Positions 16,109-24,175 of a stretch of DNA of 64,000 nt are shown in pieces. The notes beneath the pieces are model-generated. The model was not told the origin of the DNA and ran no database searches. It saw only the letters and a list, made by a program, of their open reading frames with translations. Each line of letters opens with the position of its first letter. The stretch's first letter is position 1. Both the position numbers and the translations under genes were made by a program. Origin of the DNA: Spongiactinospora sp. TRM90649 (GTDB lineage Bacteria > Actinomycetota > Actinomycetes > Streptosporangiales > Streptosporangiaceae); contig NZ_JARLTC010000036.1 of the NCBI RefSeq assembly GCF_029382225.1, forward strand, positions 1 through 64,000, in the 5' to 3' direction.

Positions 16109-16192
16109 CTACCGGATGACCTGCCGGGACGCGATGAACTTACGGACACGCATCACCTGCCAACGGCGATAGCGATTCCGCAAGTGGTTCAT
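16109..16192 (-). CDS. Candidate 27-residue basic peptide
   Basis: A short frame starts at ATG 16190-16192 with AGAGGTG about ten bases upstream and ends at TAG 16109. The product is very basic (nine Arg and one Lys of 27), beginning MNHLRNRYRRWQV and ending KFIASRQVIR. It lies 25 bp before a strong same-strand terminator, which suggests that a short transcript is really made and ended here. Not recognised; it may equally be part of a non-coding RNA. Confidence 0.35.
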   Translation of the reverse strand: MNHLRNRYRRWQVMRVRKFIASRQVIR

Positions 16193-16372
16193 TACGCGTC
16201 GCACCTCTTGATCCCTTCCGCACGGCGACACCGGAAATCTGGTATCGCGTTCTCGGTTCACCTTCAACATTAACCCACATTTTCAGAAATGCCACCAATT
16301 TTATCCCGCCTCTGGATCTCAAGTCCGAGCGAACCGGTCAAACGACCATAAATCCGACATACACTGTCCGAC

Positions 16373-16573
16373 GTGGGCAGGCGCTGGGTCAGCGACGACG
16401 GGCACGAGATCGAGGCGATCGTCCTCGACGCGTGCCCCCTGCTCCGCGTCGACCGCCGCTACGGCGGCCACCGCTACCACGTCGGCTACTTCCCCACCGT
16501 GGAAGCACTGGCCATGATCGTCGACATCGCCACCCTCACCGAGATCATCGACTTCCCCCGGCGTCCCGCCTGA
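16373..16573 (+). CDS. Small conserved-looking hypothetical protein
   Basis: 66 residues from GTG 16373. The chain reads RRWVSDDGHEIEAIVLDACP, then LRVDRRYGGHRYHVGYFPTV and LATLTEIIDF-type ending, a composition like real protein rather than a shadow. I recall similar ~65-residue actinobacterial proteins near mobile or regulatory genes, but no function is known. AT-rich upstream sequence (16320-16372) could supply a promoter. Confidence 0.55.
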   Translation: MGRRWVSDDGHEIEAIVLDACPLLRVDRRYGGHRYHVGYFPTVEALAMIVDIATLTEIIDFPRRPA

Positions 16574-16652
16574 GCGCCGCCGGAGCGCCGTGCGGGGACC
16601 ACCTCCAGCACGCCCGCCGTCCCCCTGCCAGTGCCACTCCCCGCCGATGAGC

Positions 16653-17834
16653 TCACCGCGACAGCGTGACCTCGGGATAGCGCGGATCCGCCCCGTCGAA
16701 CAACGTGGTGGGCCGCCCCTTGAGGTGCAGGTCGAAGAAGGCCGCCAGGTAATCGCGCTGAGCCGTCACCGACCGGGAGGGGGCGATCGTGCCGACGAAG
16801 TCCCTCATCCCGGGCACGAGCACCTGAAGGTCGGTGAAGGAGCCGTGCGCCGCCCCGGCCAGCCGTACCTCTCGCTTCCACCCCGTGGTGGCGGTCCAGA
16901 ACGACTTCCAGCTCGGGTCGCCCGCCCGGGTGTGTTCCTGCGCGGCGAACTGCAGGATCGGCTTGCGCGCTCCCGTCCGGGCGACAGGGCCGACGTAGGA
17001 CCCGTCCAGGTTGACGGCCGCGTCCACGCGGCGGTCGTCGCGGGTGAGCTGGGCGGCGACGGAGCCTCCGATGGACTGCCCGAGGATCCCGACCTTGGAC
17101 AGGTCCGCCACCCCGCTCAGCCCGTCGATCCGGCCGATCCGGCCGAGGACGAACCGCAGGTCGGCGAGGCGGATCTTGGAGTGGGTGCGGAGCAGCCTGG
17201 CGATGACGGCCGGCGTCAGCTTCGCCGGCAGCGGCACCGCCCGCTCGACCCGGCCGCCGGGGAACTCGACCTGGTCGGCCTCGTAGGTGTGGTCCACGGT
17301 GATCACCAGGTAGCCGCGACCGGCCAGGTCTTCGACCAGAGCCGTGCCGAGGGTCCGGGGGCCGCCGTCCCCCGGTGTGAACAGCACGACCGGCAACCGC
17401 CCGGCGGTGCGGTCGATGGGCGCGTCCTGACGGGCGTGAGTCGTGGTGCCCGCCCAGTCCAGGGTGCCCGCCTTGATCCCCATGCCGGGCGCCGAGCGCT
17501 TGTCCCAGTCGGCCGCCGCCTTCGGTGCCATGTGCGGGGCGAAGGGTCCGTGGGACGGCGCCGCCGGATACCAGATGCTCACCATCAGCTCGCGGTACGG
17601 CTTGGCCTTGACCAGCGGGTCGCGACGGGACGAGTCCACCAGACGCACCGCGCGGGTACCGATCCGGTAGGTGCCGGTAGGAGCGGGCAGCGTGAGCTTC
17701 CGGGGCCGGACGGTCGCGTCCGCCGCAGGAGTCGTGGCATCGGCCGCGACGGGCGCGGCCATCGAAAGGACACCCGCGGCCAGGACCAAGCCTGCGGCGG
17801 CGGTCGCACGGCGAGCGGGGAAGTGAATGGACAT
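16653..17834 (-). CDS. Secreted alpha/beta hydrolase, PAF-acetylhydrolase-like
   Basis: 393 residues from ATG 17832-17834, which has GGAG about eight bases upstream; the longer frame adds 26 unlike residues. A signal peptide ends near MAAPVAADA. The nucleophile elbow is ILGQSIGGSVAAQ (GxSxG) around residue 245. PVVLFTPGDGGPR forms the oxyanion strand, and GAAHGSFTD supplies the histidine. The N-terminal half has the pattern LMVSIWYPAAPSHGPFAPHM seen in plasma PAF-acetylhydrolase-like and cutinase-related esterases. Predicted to hydrolyse short-chain esters outside the cell. It is divergent from the two-component system at 18010. Confidence 0.85.
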   Translation of the reverse strand: MSIHFPARRATAAAGLVLAAGVLSMAAPVAADATTPAADATVRPRKLTLPAPTGTYRIGTRAVRLVDSSRRDPLVKAKPYRELMVSIWYPAAPSHGPFAPHMAPKAAADWDKRSAPGMGIKAGTLDWAGTTTHARQDAPIDRTAGRLPVVLFTPGDGGPRTLGTALVEDLAGRGYLVITVDHTYEADQVEFPGGRVERAVPLPAKLTPAVIARLLRTHSKIRLADLRFVLGRIGRIDGLSGVADLSKVGILGQSIGGSVAAQLTRDDRRVDAAVNLDGSYVGPVARTGARKPILQFAAQEHTRAGDPSWKSFWTATTGWKREVRLAGAAHGSFTDLQVLVPGMRDFVGTIAPSRSVTAQRDYLAAFFDLHLKGRPTTLFDGADPRYPEVTLSR

Positions 17835-18009
17835 GAGTCGGCTCCGTTCCGGTCGATGACGATGCGTCAATGGCGACGAACCGGAGCCTCGCAGCGCCGA
17901 CACCCGCCGCACGAGCGCCCACAGACCGAACGGACCGTACGACTTTGGAGCTGACCCTCCTCCCTCAGGAGGAGCGGATCGCCGCTGGCAGGTGCCTTAG
18001 TGTGGCCGA

Positions 18010-19143
18010 ATGAACGCTCGGCCGCGGCTGCCGGACGCCCTGCTCGCCGCCGCGATCTGCCTCCTCACACTCGGTCCCGGACAGGTGTTGCCGGGCGGCC
18101 TGGGAATGGTCGCGCTCCAGGCGGGGCTCACGCTGCCACTGGTGTGGCGACGGCGTGTGCCGCTCACGGCGTTCGGCGTGATCGCGACGGTGGCGGCGAT
18201 CCAGTGGCTGGCCGGGGCGCAGTTGCCTGCCGACGTGGCCCTGCTGGTCGCCCTGTACACGGTGGCCGTCCACAGCACGTGGCAGTACACGCTCACGGCG
18301 GCGACCGTGGTCGAGGCCGGGGCCGTCCTGGCTTCGGTGCGGTGGGCACCGGACGGGCAGGCCGTCCTGTCGGTCGTGGCGCTGACGGCGATGAGCGCGG
18401 TCGCGGTGGCCACCGGCCTGCACCAGAGGACCCGCCGCGCCTACCTGACGGCCCTGGAGCGCGACCGCGACCAGCGGGCGCGGCTGGCGGTGGCCGAGGA
18501 CCGGGCGCGGATCGCGCGGGATATGCACGACATTGTCACGCACAACCTCTCCGTCATGATCGCCCTGGCCGACAGCGCCCACTACGTCCGCGACACCGCC
18601 CCGGACAAGTCCGCCGCGGCCATCGGCCAGATCGCGGAGACCGGCCGGCAGGCCCTGGCCGACATGCGCCGCAGCCTCGCACCGCCAGACGCGGACGACA
18701 GAGCCACCGATCACCGGCCGCGATCAGGAGAGTTGCACCCCGCGCCCGGCCTGGCCCAGTTGCCCGAGCTGGCGGGTCGGCTGCGCGCCGCCGGGCTGAT
18801 CACCGACCTCCAGGTGCACGGCGAGGCCGTCCGGATCCCGGCCGCCACCCAGCTCACGGTCTACCGGCTGGTGCAGGAGGCCCTGACCAACACCCTGAAA
18901 CACACCACGCCCGGCACCCTCGCGGTGGTCCGCATCGATCTGTCCCCCGAGGCCGTCACCGTGGAGATCACCGACAACGGCACCGCCCGGAAGTCCCATG
19001 GCGCAGGGCACGGGCTCCAGGGAATGCGCGACCGCGTCGCCGCCCACGGCGGTTCCTTCAGGGCAGGCCCCCTCCCGGCGGAAGGCTGGCAGGTGTCCGC
19101 CCGACTCGACCTGGCCCTGGACCTTGACCGGAGCCGCACATGA
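18010..19143 (+). CDS. NarL-type sensor histidine kinase
   Basis: 377 residues. Hydrophobic segments fill residues ~10-135 (four to five helices, little extracellular sequence). The HisKA_3 box is ARIARDMHDIVTHNLSVMIA with the phospho-acceptor His. HATPase motifs are QEALTNTLKHTTPG and GHGLQGMRDRVAAHGG. The gene overlaps the response regulator by ATGA, a standard kinase-regulator pair. The divergent secreted esterase is the nearest candidate target. The signal sensed is unknown. Confidence 0.9.
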   Translation: MNARPRLPDALLAAAICLLTLGPGQVLPGGLGMVALQAGLTLPLVWRRRVPLTAFGVIATVAAIQWLAGAQLPADVALLVALYTVAVHSTWQYTLTAATVVEAGAVLASVRWAPDGQAVLSVVALTAMSAVAVATGLHQRTRRAYLTALERDRDQRARLAVAEDRARIARDMHDIVTHNLSVMIALADSAHYVRDTAPDKSAAAIGQIAETGRQALADMRRSLAPPDADDRATDHRPRSGELHPAPGLAQLPELAGRLRAAGLITDLQVHGEAVRIPAATQLTVYRLVQEALTNTLKHTTPGTLAVVRIDLSPEAVTVEITDNGTARKSHGAGHGLQGMRDRVAAHGGSFRAGPLPAEGWQVSARLDLALDLDRSRT

Positions 19144-19802
19144 CAGTGCGAGTCCTGCTGGCCGACGACGAGCACCTGCTGCGCATGGCCTTCACGATGA
19201 TCCTCGACGCCCAGCCCGACCTGTCCGTGGTGGGTGAGGCCGCCGACGGAGCCGAGGCGGCGGCGATGGCCAGACGGCTGCACCCCGACGTCGTCCTGAT
19301 GGACGTCCGGATGCCCGGCACGGACGGCATCGAGGCCACCCGCCGGATCGTCCGGGACTGCCCGAGAACCCGAGTCCTCATCCTGACCACCTTCGACCTC
19401 GACGAATACGCCTTCGCCGCCCTCAAGGCGGGCGCCTCCGGCTTCCTCCTGAAGAACACCCGCCCCGACGACCTGCTCACCGCGATCCACACCATCGCCT
19501 CCGGCGACGCGGTGGTATCGCCCAGAGTCACCCGCCGCCTGCTGGAGACCTTCGCCCCACAACTCCTCAACGGCAGCGCCCAGGGCCAGGACAAACGCCT
19601 TGACCTGCTGACCCCCCGCGAGCGCGAGGTCCTGATCCAGGTGGGAAGGGGCCTGTCCAACACGGAGATAGCCGCGGCTCTGCACCTGTCCGAGGCCACA
19701 GTGAAAACCCACCTAGGCCGAATCCTGGACAAACTCCAACTCCGCGACCGAGTCCAGGCCGTCGTCTTCACCTACGAGTCCCGCCTGATCCACCCAACCT
19801 GA
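19140..19802 (+). CDS. LuxR/NarL-family response regulator
   Basis: 220 residues. The receiver domain has the acidic pair DDE at 9-11, phospho-acceptor D55 in VVLMDVRMPG, and the Lys in SGFLLKN. The output domain is a GerE-type helix-turn-helix: LTPREREVLIQVGRGLSNTE then IAAALHLSEATVKTHLGRIL. Translationally coupled to the kinase at 18010. Predicted to bind DNA when phosphorylated. Confidence 0.92.
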   Translation: MTVRVLLADDEHLLRMAFTMILDAQPDLSVVGEAADGAEAAAMARRLHPDVVLMDVRMPGTDGIEATRRIVRDCPRTRVLILTTFDLDEYAFAALKAGASGFLLKNTRPDDLLTAIHTIASGDAVVSPRVTRRLLETFAPQLLNGSAQGQDKRLDLLTPREREVLIQVGRGLSNTEIAAALHLSEATVKTHLGRILDKLQLRDRVQAVVFTYESRLIHPT

Positions 19803-19948
19803 CGGCTAGAGCGACCAACCCACCGACCAAAGGCATGGCCCTCGCTGCGCTCGGACGCTCTTCTCGGATCGGGCTCCGCCCGACGCCAGGGCCCCCCGTT
19901 GATCACCTGGATCTCACGGGTCACCCTCCAACGCCGTGCTCCGCGACC

Positions 19949-20422
19949 TCATCCTAGGAACGGCTTCATACGTTCCTCATCGAGGGCGTGACGGATGCGC
20001 AGGCGCTGTGTCGGGTGCATGTCCAGCGTGCCGATCTCCGCAGGCGGTACCCATCGAACCTCGCGTGCCTCATCGGTAGCGCGGGCCGTCCCGCCGGTCG
20101 GGCGAGCGTGCAGGCACACGTTGAACTGCTGACGCACCTCGCCGTCGCTGTAGGCGATCACATGCCGGGGATCGCTGTAGACCCCGACCAGGCCCACGAT
20201 CTCCACGGTGACGCCGGTCTCCTCGGCCACCTCCCGGGCCACCGCCCCGGCGATCGTCTCGCCGACGTCCATCACTCCCCCCGGCAGCGCCCATCGGCCG
20301 TTGTCACGACGCCGATGCAGCAGCACCCGCCCTTTGCCGTCAACGACCACCGCCGAACCACCGGGCACGATCGAGTTCGGCATCGGCGCATCGGGATCGT
20401 CGTAGTAGTCGGTCCGCGCCAT
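19949..20422 (-). CDS. NUDIX hydrolase
   Basis: 157 residues. The Nudix box is GGVMDVGETIAGAVAREVAE followed by ETG, fitting GX5EX7REUXEEXGU. The upstream strand SAVVVDGKGRVLLHRRRDNG then RWALPGG is typical of ADP-ribose or nucleotide pyrophosphohydrolases. It hydrolyses a nucleoside diphosphate linked to another moiety, with Mg2+; exact substrate unknown. It lies 22 bp downstream of the helix-turn-helix gene on the same strand, probably one operon. Confidence 0.9.
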   Translation of the reverse strand: MARTDYYDDPDAPMPNSIVPGGSAVVVDGKGRVLLHRRRDNGRWALPGGVMDVGETIAGAVAREVAEETGVTVEIVGLVGVYSDPRHVIAYSDGEVRQQFNVCLHARPTGGTARATDEAREVRWVPPAEIGTLDMHPTQRLRIRHALDEERMKPFLG

Positions 20423-20444
20423 GCCGCGTCTCTACCCCCGGTTT

Positions 20445-21191
20445 CTAACCCTCAAGCGGTCGCGTGCTCTGCCAAATGTCCTCGAACTGGTCGGTGTACT
20501 GAGTGAAGATGCCGTACTCCGACAACCGTCGCATATGTAGCGCAGGATGCTGGTAGCCACGGGCTCGGTAGAGGTACGGGGTGACGATGATTTGATCGTC
20601 GAAACGGTAGATCGCCGAGTAGAGATGAATCTGGTGGAGCCCGATCTGTACGCCGTCCAGGTTCTTTACGTCGTGCAGATGGTTCAGGGCATTGCGGATT
20701 CGTCCGGGCAGTGTTCCGCCGAGCTGCTCAAGGTCGTCTCGCTCTGCCACGTGCGCACAGTTCGGATCGGCGAGTGCGACGCGCACACAAGCCCCAGTCG
20801 AACACTTCTCTTCGATGAGACGGGGCAGATTGATGTGTTGCTCCCAGATGAACAGGAAGCTGTATCCGACGATATCAATCCGCTCTTTTGTGCCCAGTAG
20901 GAGCGAGTTCCAAATTTCGTGTGGAATGTCCGCACGGTGCGCGTACGCGCCCACGATCTCACTCGTCACGATCCCGCCCGGCCCTTGATCAGGACGCGTC
21001 GTCGGCCACAACGCGCCCTCCTCCTCTCCCAGGCGACGAGCGACGGCGAGGCGGTTGTTGCGATGCGGTATCCGGCCTTCGATCCAGCGGGTGACGGTCT
21101 TGACATCCACACCGGCGGCTTCGGCGAGATCTGTTCGGCTGACGCCTGTCCGGAGGATCGCAGTCCGCAGGCGGTCGTTCACGAGGGGCAT
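20445..21191 (-). CDS. Helix-turn-helix regulator with DUF5919-type C-terminal domain
   Basis: 248 residues. Residues ~1-60 form an XRE-like DNA-binding domain (LRTAILRTGVSRTDLAEAAG then VDVKTVTRWIEGR). The rest, including IDIVGYSFLFIWEQHINLPR, RVALADPNCAHV and HQIHLYSAIYRFDDQIIVTP, resembles the DUF5919 domain found in actinobacterial regulators next to NUDIX genes; it has a phospholipase-D-like flavour but no clear HxK catalytic motif. Lower codon bias than its neighbours. Two direct GAGGACGT repeats lie in its promoter. Confidence 0.75.
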   Translation of the reverse strand: MPLVNDRLRTAILRTGVSRTDLAEAAGVDVKTVTRWIEGRIPHRNNRLAVARRLGEEEGALWPTTRPDQGPGGIVTSEIVGAYAHRADIPHEIWNSLLLGTKERIDIVGYSFLFIWEQHINLPRLIEEKCSTGACVRVALADPNCAHVAERDDLEQLGGTLPGRIRNALNHLHDVKNLDGVQIGLHQIHLYSAIYRFDDQIIVTPYLYRARGYQHPALHMRRLSEYGIFTQYTDQFEDIWQSTRPLEG

Positions 21192-21202
21192 GGTGCGTTT
21201 AT

Positions 21203-21241
21203 AGCGCCTGAGGACGTCCCGGAAACGTCACTTGAGGACGT
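21203..21241 (-). promoter_or_regulatory. Promoter with direct repeats upstream of the DUF5919-type regulator
   Basis: TGAGGACGT occurs at 21209-21217 and again at 21233-21241, exactly 24 bp apart. On the minus strand a TATAAA lies about eight bases before the ATG, so the mRNA would be nearly leaderless and the repeats fall over the -35 region. Autoregulation is likely but inferred. Confidence 0.4.
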
Positions 21242-21405
21242 TCTCGCGTCCCGTTCACCCGTAGAAACTGGAGACATGCATCGGCGGCGTCTACCACGCA
21301 ACATGCGTGTAAGGAAGTTGTCTCCTAAATGCACCTAGGTGACATAGAGCGGCTAAAGCGTTGTTGGTGCCTCAAGCTTCCTTTTCCGCAGGAGGAGCGC
21401 GTTCT

Positions 21406-21726
21406 ATGGGAAATGTCGATTCGGGCCCGAACGTCGGTACTATCGGGTCTGCTGCTTGCGGCGATGATGATCTCCTTTCGGTTTGGGAGGTCGAGTCCGG
21501 TTGCGCGGGGGCGAGCGGGGTGAGTGAGTCCGAGGCCGTCGCCGAGGAGGCCATGCTGGCCGCGCTTCACGGGTTCCGTCGTGGTCGCGGCCGGGTGCGG
21601 GTGGCGAGGCTCGTGCCGATTCGGTCCGGTGTCGTCTATCGGTACGGCGCGACGTTGGTGACCGCGCACCGTACCGACGGGGCGACCGTGGTGGTGGCGG
21701 GGGACGCCTGGGAGGTCGCCCCATGA
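21406..21726 (+). CDS. Small hypothetical protein, first of a three-gene overlap
   Basis: 106 residues from ATG 21406, preceded by GGAGGAG at 21391-21397. The N-terminal half is Ser/Gly/Val-rich. The C-terminal half (VAEEAMLAALHGFRRGRGRV then RVARLVPIRSGVVYRYGATL) looks like a compact beta domain. Not recognised. The stop overlaps the next start as ATGA. Confidence 0.6.
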   Translation: MGNVDSGPNVGTIGSAACGDDDLLSVWEVESGCAGASGVSESEAVAEEAMLAALHGFRRGRGRVRVARLVPIRSGVVYRYGATLVTAHRTDGATVVVAGDAWEVAP

Positions 21727-21992
21727 GCGAGTGCAGCGGTAGGAGGGTGCCGCCACGCCGTACGGCACGGGCGGCCGGTGCCCGTGGACCCGTAGGCGCG
21801 GGCAGGCGGGCGGACTCGTTCCTCGGCCGGGCGCACACGGCCTGCCCGCCTCCCCTTGGACGCGCGGTGGCCACACCGCCGCGCGACACGAGAGCACACC
21901 GCTCTCGTGTCATCGGCGCGGACGGACCGGGCATCTGCTCCGTCCCGGCCCGTCCGCGCCCCCTGCCGGAGGGGGTGAGCGGTCGTGGATGA
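21723..21992 (+). CDS. Arg/Pro-rich small frame, second of the overlap set
   Basis: 89 residues, starting in the ATGA of the previous gene. The product is rich in Arg, Pro and Ala and low in complexity, so the frame could be fortuitous. Arguments for coding are its exact overlap with both neighbours, 4 bp on the left and 8 bp on the right. Function unknown. Confidence 0.4.
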   Translation: MSECSGRRVPPRRTARAAGARGPVGAGRRADSFLGRAHTACPPPLGRAVATPPRDTRAHRSRVIGADGPGICSVPARPRPLPEGVSGRG

Positions 21993-22218
21993 CCTGACGG
22001 TGCGCGACCGGGCGCATCTGACGGCTTTGGAGTCGACCTTCCCCGGCTGGAGGATCACGGTCGAGGACGGCGGGTGGCATGCCGTACGGCACAGCCCGCC
22101 CACCGAGGTTCAGCGGGCGGCTGGGCTGGTCGAACACCTGAGTCGGCCGTCCCCGATCGAGATGTCGGCCGCGCTGGCGGCCCAGCTCGGCATTCTCGTC
22201 CGCATGGGAGCCGCCTGA
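21985..22218 (+). CDS. Small hypothetical protein, third of the overlap set
   Basis: 77 residues from GTG 21985, with GGAGGGGGTGAG upstream. The sequence LTVRDRAHLTALESTFPGWR then ITVEDGGWHAVRHSPPTEVQ has natural composition and one Trp-Arg-Ile-Thr strand pattern. Not recognised beyond a resemblance to small actinobacterial proteins found near DUF397 and XRE genes. Confidence 0.65.
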   Translation: MDDLTVRDRAHLTALESTFPGWRITVEDGGWHAVRHSPPTEVQRAAGLVEHLSRPSPIEMSAALAAQLGILVRMGAA

Positions 22219-23059
22219 CCGTGGGCCAGCGTGTTCGGCCGGGATCGCCATTTATCTGGCGTGAACATCAGGTCTGCGTACAAGTCCCCGCCGGAGCCGG
22301 TCCGCCGGAGCCGGTCCGGCGGGGCCCTGAGGTCCGGCATGGTTCCAGTCGAACGCGATGGGCGATGAGGACGTCGCGGTTGGTGAACACCTTGGCGTAC
22401 ACATGGTGGAGACCCCTCGTGGGGGCGATGAGGACCCCAATGCAAAGGTGCAGGTCAGCGGTCGTCTTTCGCCTGAGGGAGAGGCGATTTGCAGTGAGCC
22501 TCCGGTCGTGCAGAAAACCCGGGAGGTCTGCTGCAGAACCATGATCACCTTGAGCATCGAGACCGCCTTGGTGGCAGGGGCTACGGTACCCGGCCCGGTA
22601 CGGAGGAACCACGGGCGCGCGCTGGCGAAAGGCTGCCAGCCCCCATGAACGCGCCGCGTCGAACACATCGATGCAATGGCAGCTCGACGCTTCGTCTCGG
22701 TCACGTGTCCAGCCGATCGACCAGTGGCGCAAGCGTCGGGCGGAGCCCGACATCGGAGGAAGAGGGCCGAGCGGAGCGAGGGCGGTTGGGCGCGCGGAGC
22801 GCGGGCCCGCCGGAGGCGGGGGCATCGCCCCGGAGGGGCGGTGGGGGTGGTGGGTGGGTAACGGTGAGAAAGCAATGGCACGGACGGCGAGCCCGAGGAG
22901 GGCCCTTGTCGGCCGGTGCCGTAACGGTGAGGGGGTGGACGCTCGGTGAGCGCCGGTGGTGGGGGCGCGGTGGGTACGGGCGTCGGGCCGGAGTGGGCCT
23001 GCCGTACACGGCGCAGGCCCGCAGGCTAGACGGAGGCCGGGTCGGGGCAGACCCGCAGG
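22219..23059. other. 840 bp without a supported gene; holds dispersed repeat copy B
   Basis: Open frames exist on both strands but none has start, ribosome-binding site and protein-like composition together. A minus-strand segment around 22300-22480 (LIAPTRGLHHVYAKVFTNRD) is mildly protein-like and may be a relic of unknown origin. From 22757 the sequence is repeat copy B. Confidence 0.5.
22757..23022 (+). repeat. Dispersed repeat, copy B
   Basis: Collinear with copy A (1444-1700), same orientation. It shares GGAAGA, GGCCGAGCG, GGAGCGAGG, GGCGCGCGG, CGGAGGCGGGGGC, GCCGGTGCCGTAACGG, GCGCCGG, ACGGGCGT and GCCGTACACGG in order. An extra ~90 bp, including a second GTAACGGTGAG, sits in the middle compared with copy A. 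It ends next to a gene 3' end, as copy A does. Confidence 0.7.
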
Positions 23060-23076
23060 CTAGATGAAGGCCGGGT
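23018..23076 (+). repeat. 25-bp duplication covering a stop codon
   Basis: CCCGCAGGCTAGA followed by cGgAGGCCGGGT at 23018-23042 recurs at 23052-23076 with two changes, period 34. The second copy contains the TAG and last codons of the HATPase gene that ends at 23060; the first is an extra copy just beyond it. Confidence 0.75.
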
Positions 23077-23494
23077 GGAGGGCGCGGTCGTGGGCGAGGG
23101 GGAGGCGGGCCCAGACGGCTCGGCCGCCACCGACCTCGTGGGTGCCCCAGGTGATCGCGAGGTTTCGGACCAGCCACAGGCCGCGGCCCCCCGTGTCGCC
23201 AGGGGCGGCCTCGTGGACGGCGGGCGGAGGAGCGTTGTCGTTCTCCGGCCCGTCGTCGAAGACCTCGATCCGCAGTTCACCCGCGTCGGTGTCGTGCGCG
23301 ATCTCCAAGGCCACCACTCCACCTGGCCGTCCCGAACGCGAATGCCTTATCGCATTGGCCACCAATTCCGTGACCAGTAGCAACACGTCGTCGGCCTCCG
23401 CGTGGTCGGCGGCGGCGAGGATCGCGCGGGCGCAGTGACGGGCGACCGAAGCCGAGACGGCGACGCCCGGCAGCGTGATTCTTCCGAGCATCAT
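23060..23494 (-). CDS. HATPase-domain protein (anti-sigma-factor-like serine kinase family)
   Basis: 144 residues from ATG 23492-23494, which has GAGGTGAG upstream; the longer frame adds 13 residues. The Bergerat-fold motifs are LLLVTELVANAIRHS (N box), LRIEVFDDGP (G1) and GGRGLWLVRNLAITWG (G2), as in stand-alone RsbW/SpoIIAB-like proteins abundant in Streptomyces. These act as anti-sigma kinases or have unknown partners. A similar but truncated protein lies at 63255-63553. No sigma or antagonist gene is adjacent. Confidence 0.88.
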   Translation of the reverse strand: MMLGRITLPGVAVSASVARHCARAILAAADHAEADDVLLLVTELVANAIRHSRSGRPGGVVALEIAHDTDAGELRIEVFDDGPENDNAPPPAVHEAAPGDTGGRGLWLVRNLAITWGTHEVGGGRAVWARLPLAHDRALHPAFI

Positions 23495-24175
23495 CGACTC
23501 ACCTCGTGGATACGCCGGGACGGGCGTGGACATCGCATGCTGCCGAACGGACGGGTCGAAAGAATGACGGGCACTTTTGGAACGTTAAAAGTCTTCTCAA
23601 ACACTGGTTCGCTCCAGAAGGGAGTGGCCGTGTCCCCGAACACGGCGTACGGCTGGACGCGCACACGTCGAACGCGGTGGAGGAAGCGCGTTTTGTGGAA
23701 TGAGGTGCGGAGGCATGCGACTGCGCCCCGTGCTGTCTGTGCCGCCTGTGTGCCTGTCGTGCCTGTCGTGCCTGCGGTGATCCGACAGCCGATCCGGAGC
23801 CGGCCGGGTCCCTGTTGGGCGGCAGGACGATACGACGGCATGCCCGCGCGTCGGCGCGGGCCTCGCGGTGTTCCGTGTTGCGCGGCGGAATTCGCAACAC
23901 AAGAATCCTTCCCCGTAAGGACTCACTTTATCGGCGATTCTGGCGCGGCCGATATCCCCAGTAGTGATGTGTAGCCACAGATTGTTAGACCTCCCCCGAG
24001 AAGTCCCTTTAATAGGCTATAACGCCCGAGCGCTCGCCGCTCACATTAAATCCACTATTTCACCCCACCCGCCCACGGATGTAGTCAGCCCGCCCCGCCA
24101 CCATCGCACGGAGTACCCCAACCCGATACGCAGGGGGGATGCGCCCCCCACAGCCCCGAGCGGAGGCTGACGGGC
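23495..24175. other. 680-bp intergenic region before cydB
   Basis: No convincing gene. It contains the inverted repeat ACTTTT (23573-23578) / AAAAGT (23587-23592) upstream of the HATPase gene, a short run of TGCCTGTCG repeats near 23745-23775, and AT-rich patches at 23880-24060 that could hold a cydB promoter. GGAGG for cydB is at 24162-24166. Confidence 0.5.

Noticed and set aside
22252..22881. Overlapping minus-strand frames of up to 209 codons
   Set aside because: No family resemblance, no ribosome-binding site and overlap with dispersed repeat B; at most a relic.
23745..23775. Possible CRISPR-like short repeats (TGCCTGTCG)
   Set aside because: Contiguous tandem units without spacers and only three copies.
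23715..23780. 21-codon frame after GGAGG
   Set aside because: Made of the short TGCCTGTCG repeat, so likely fortuitous.
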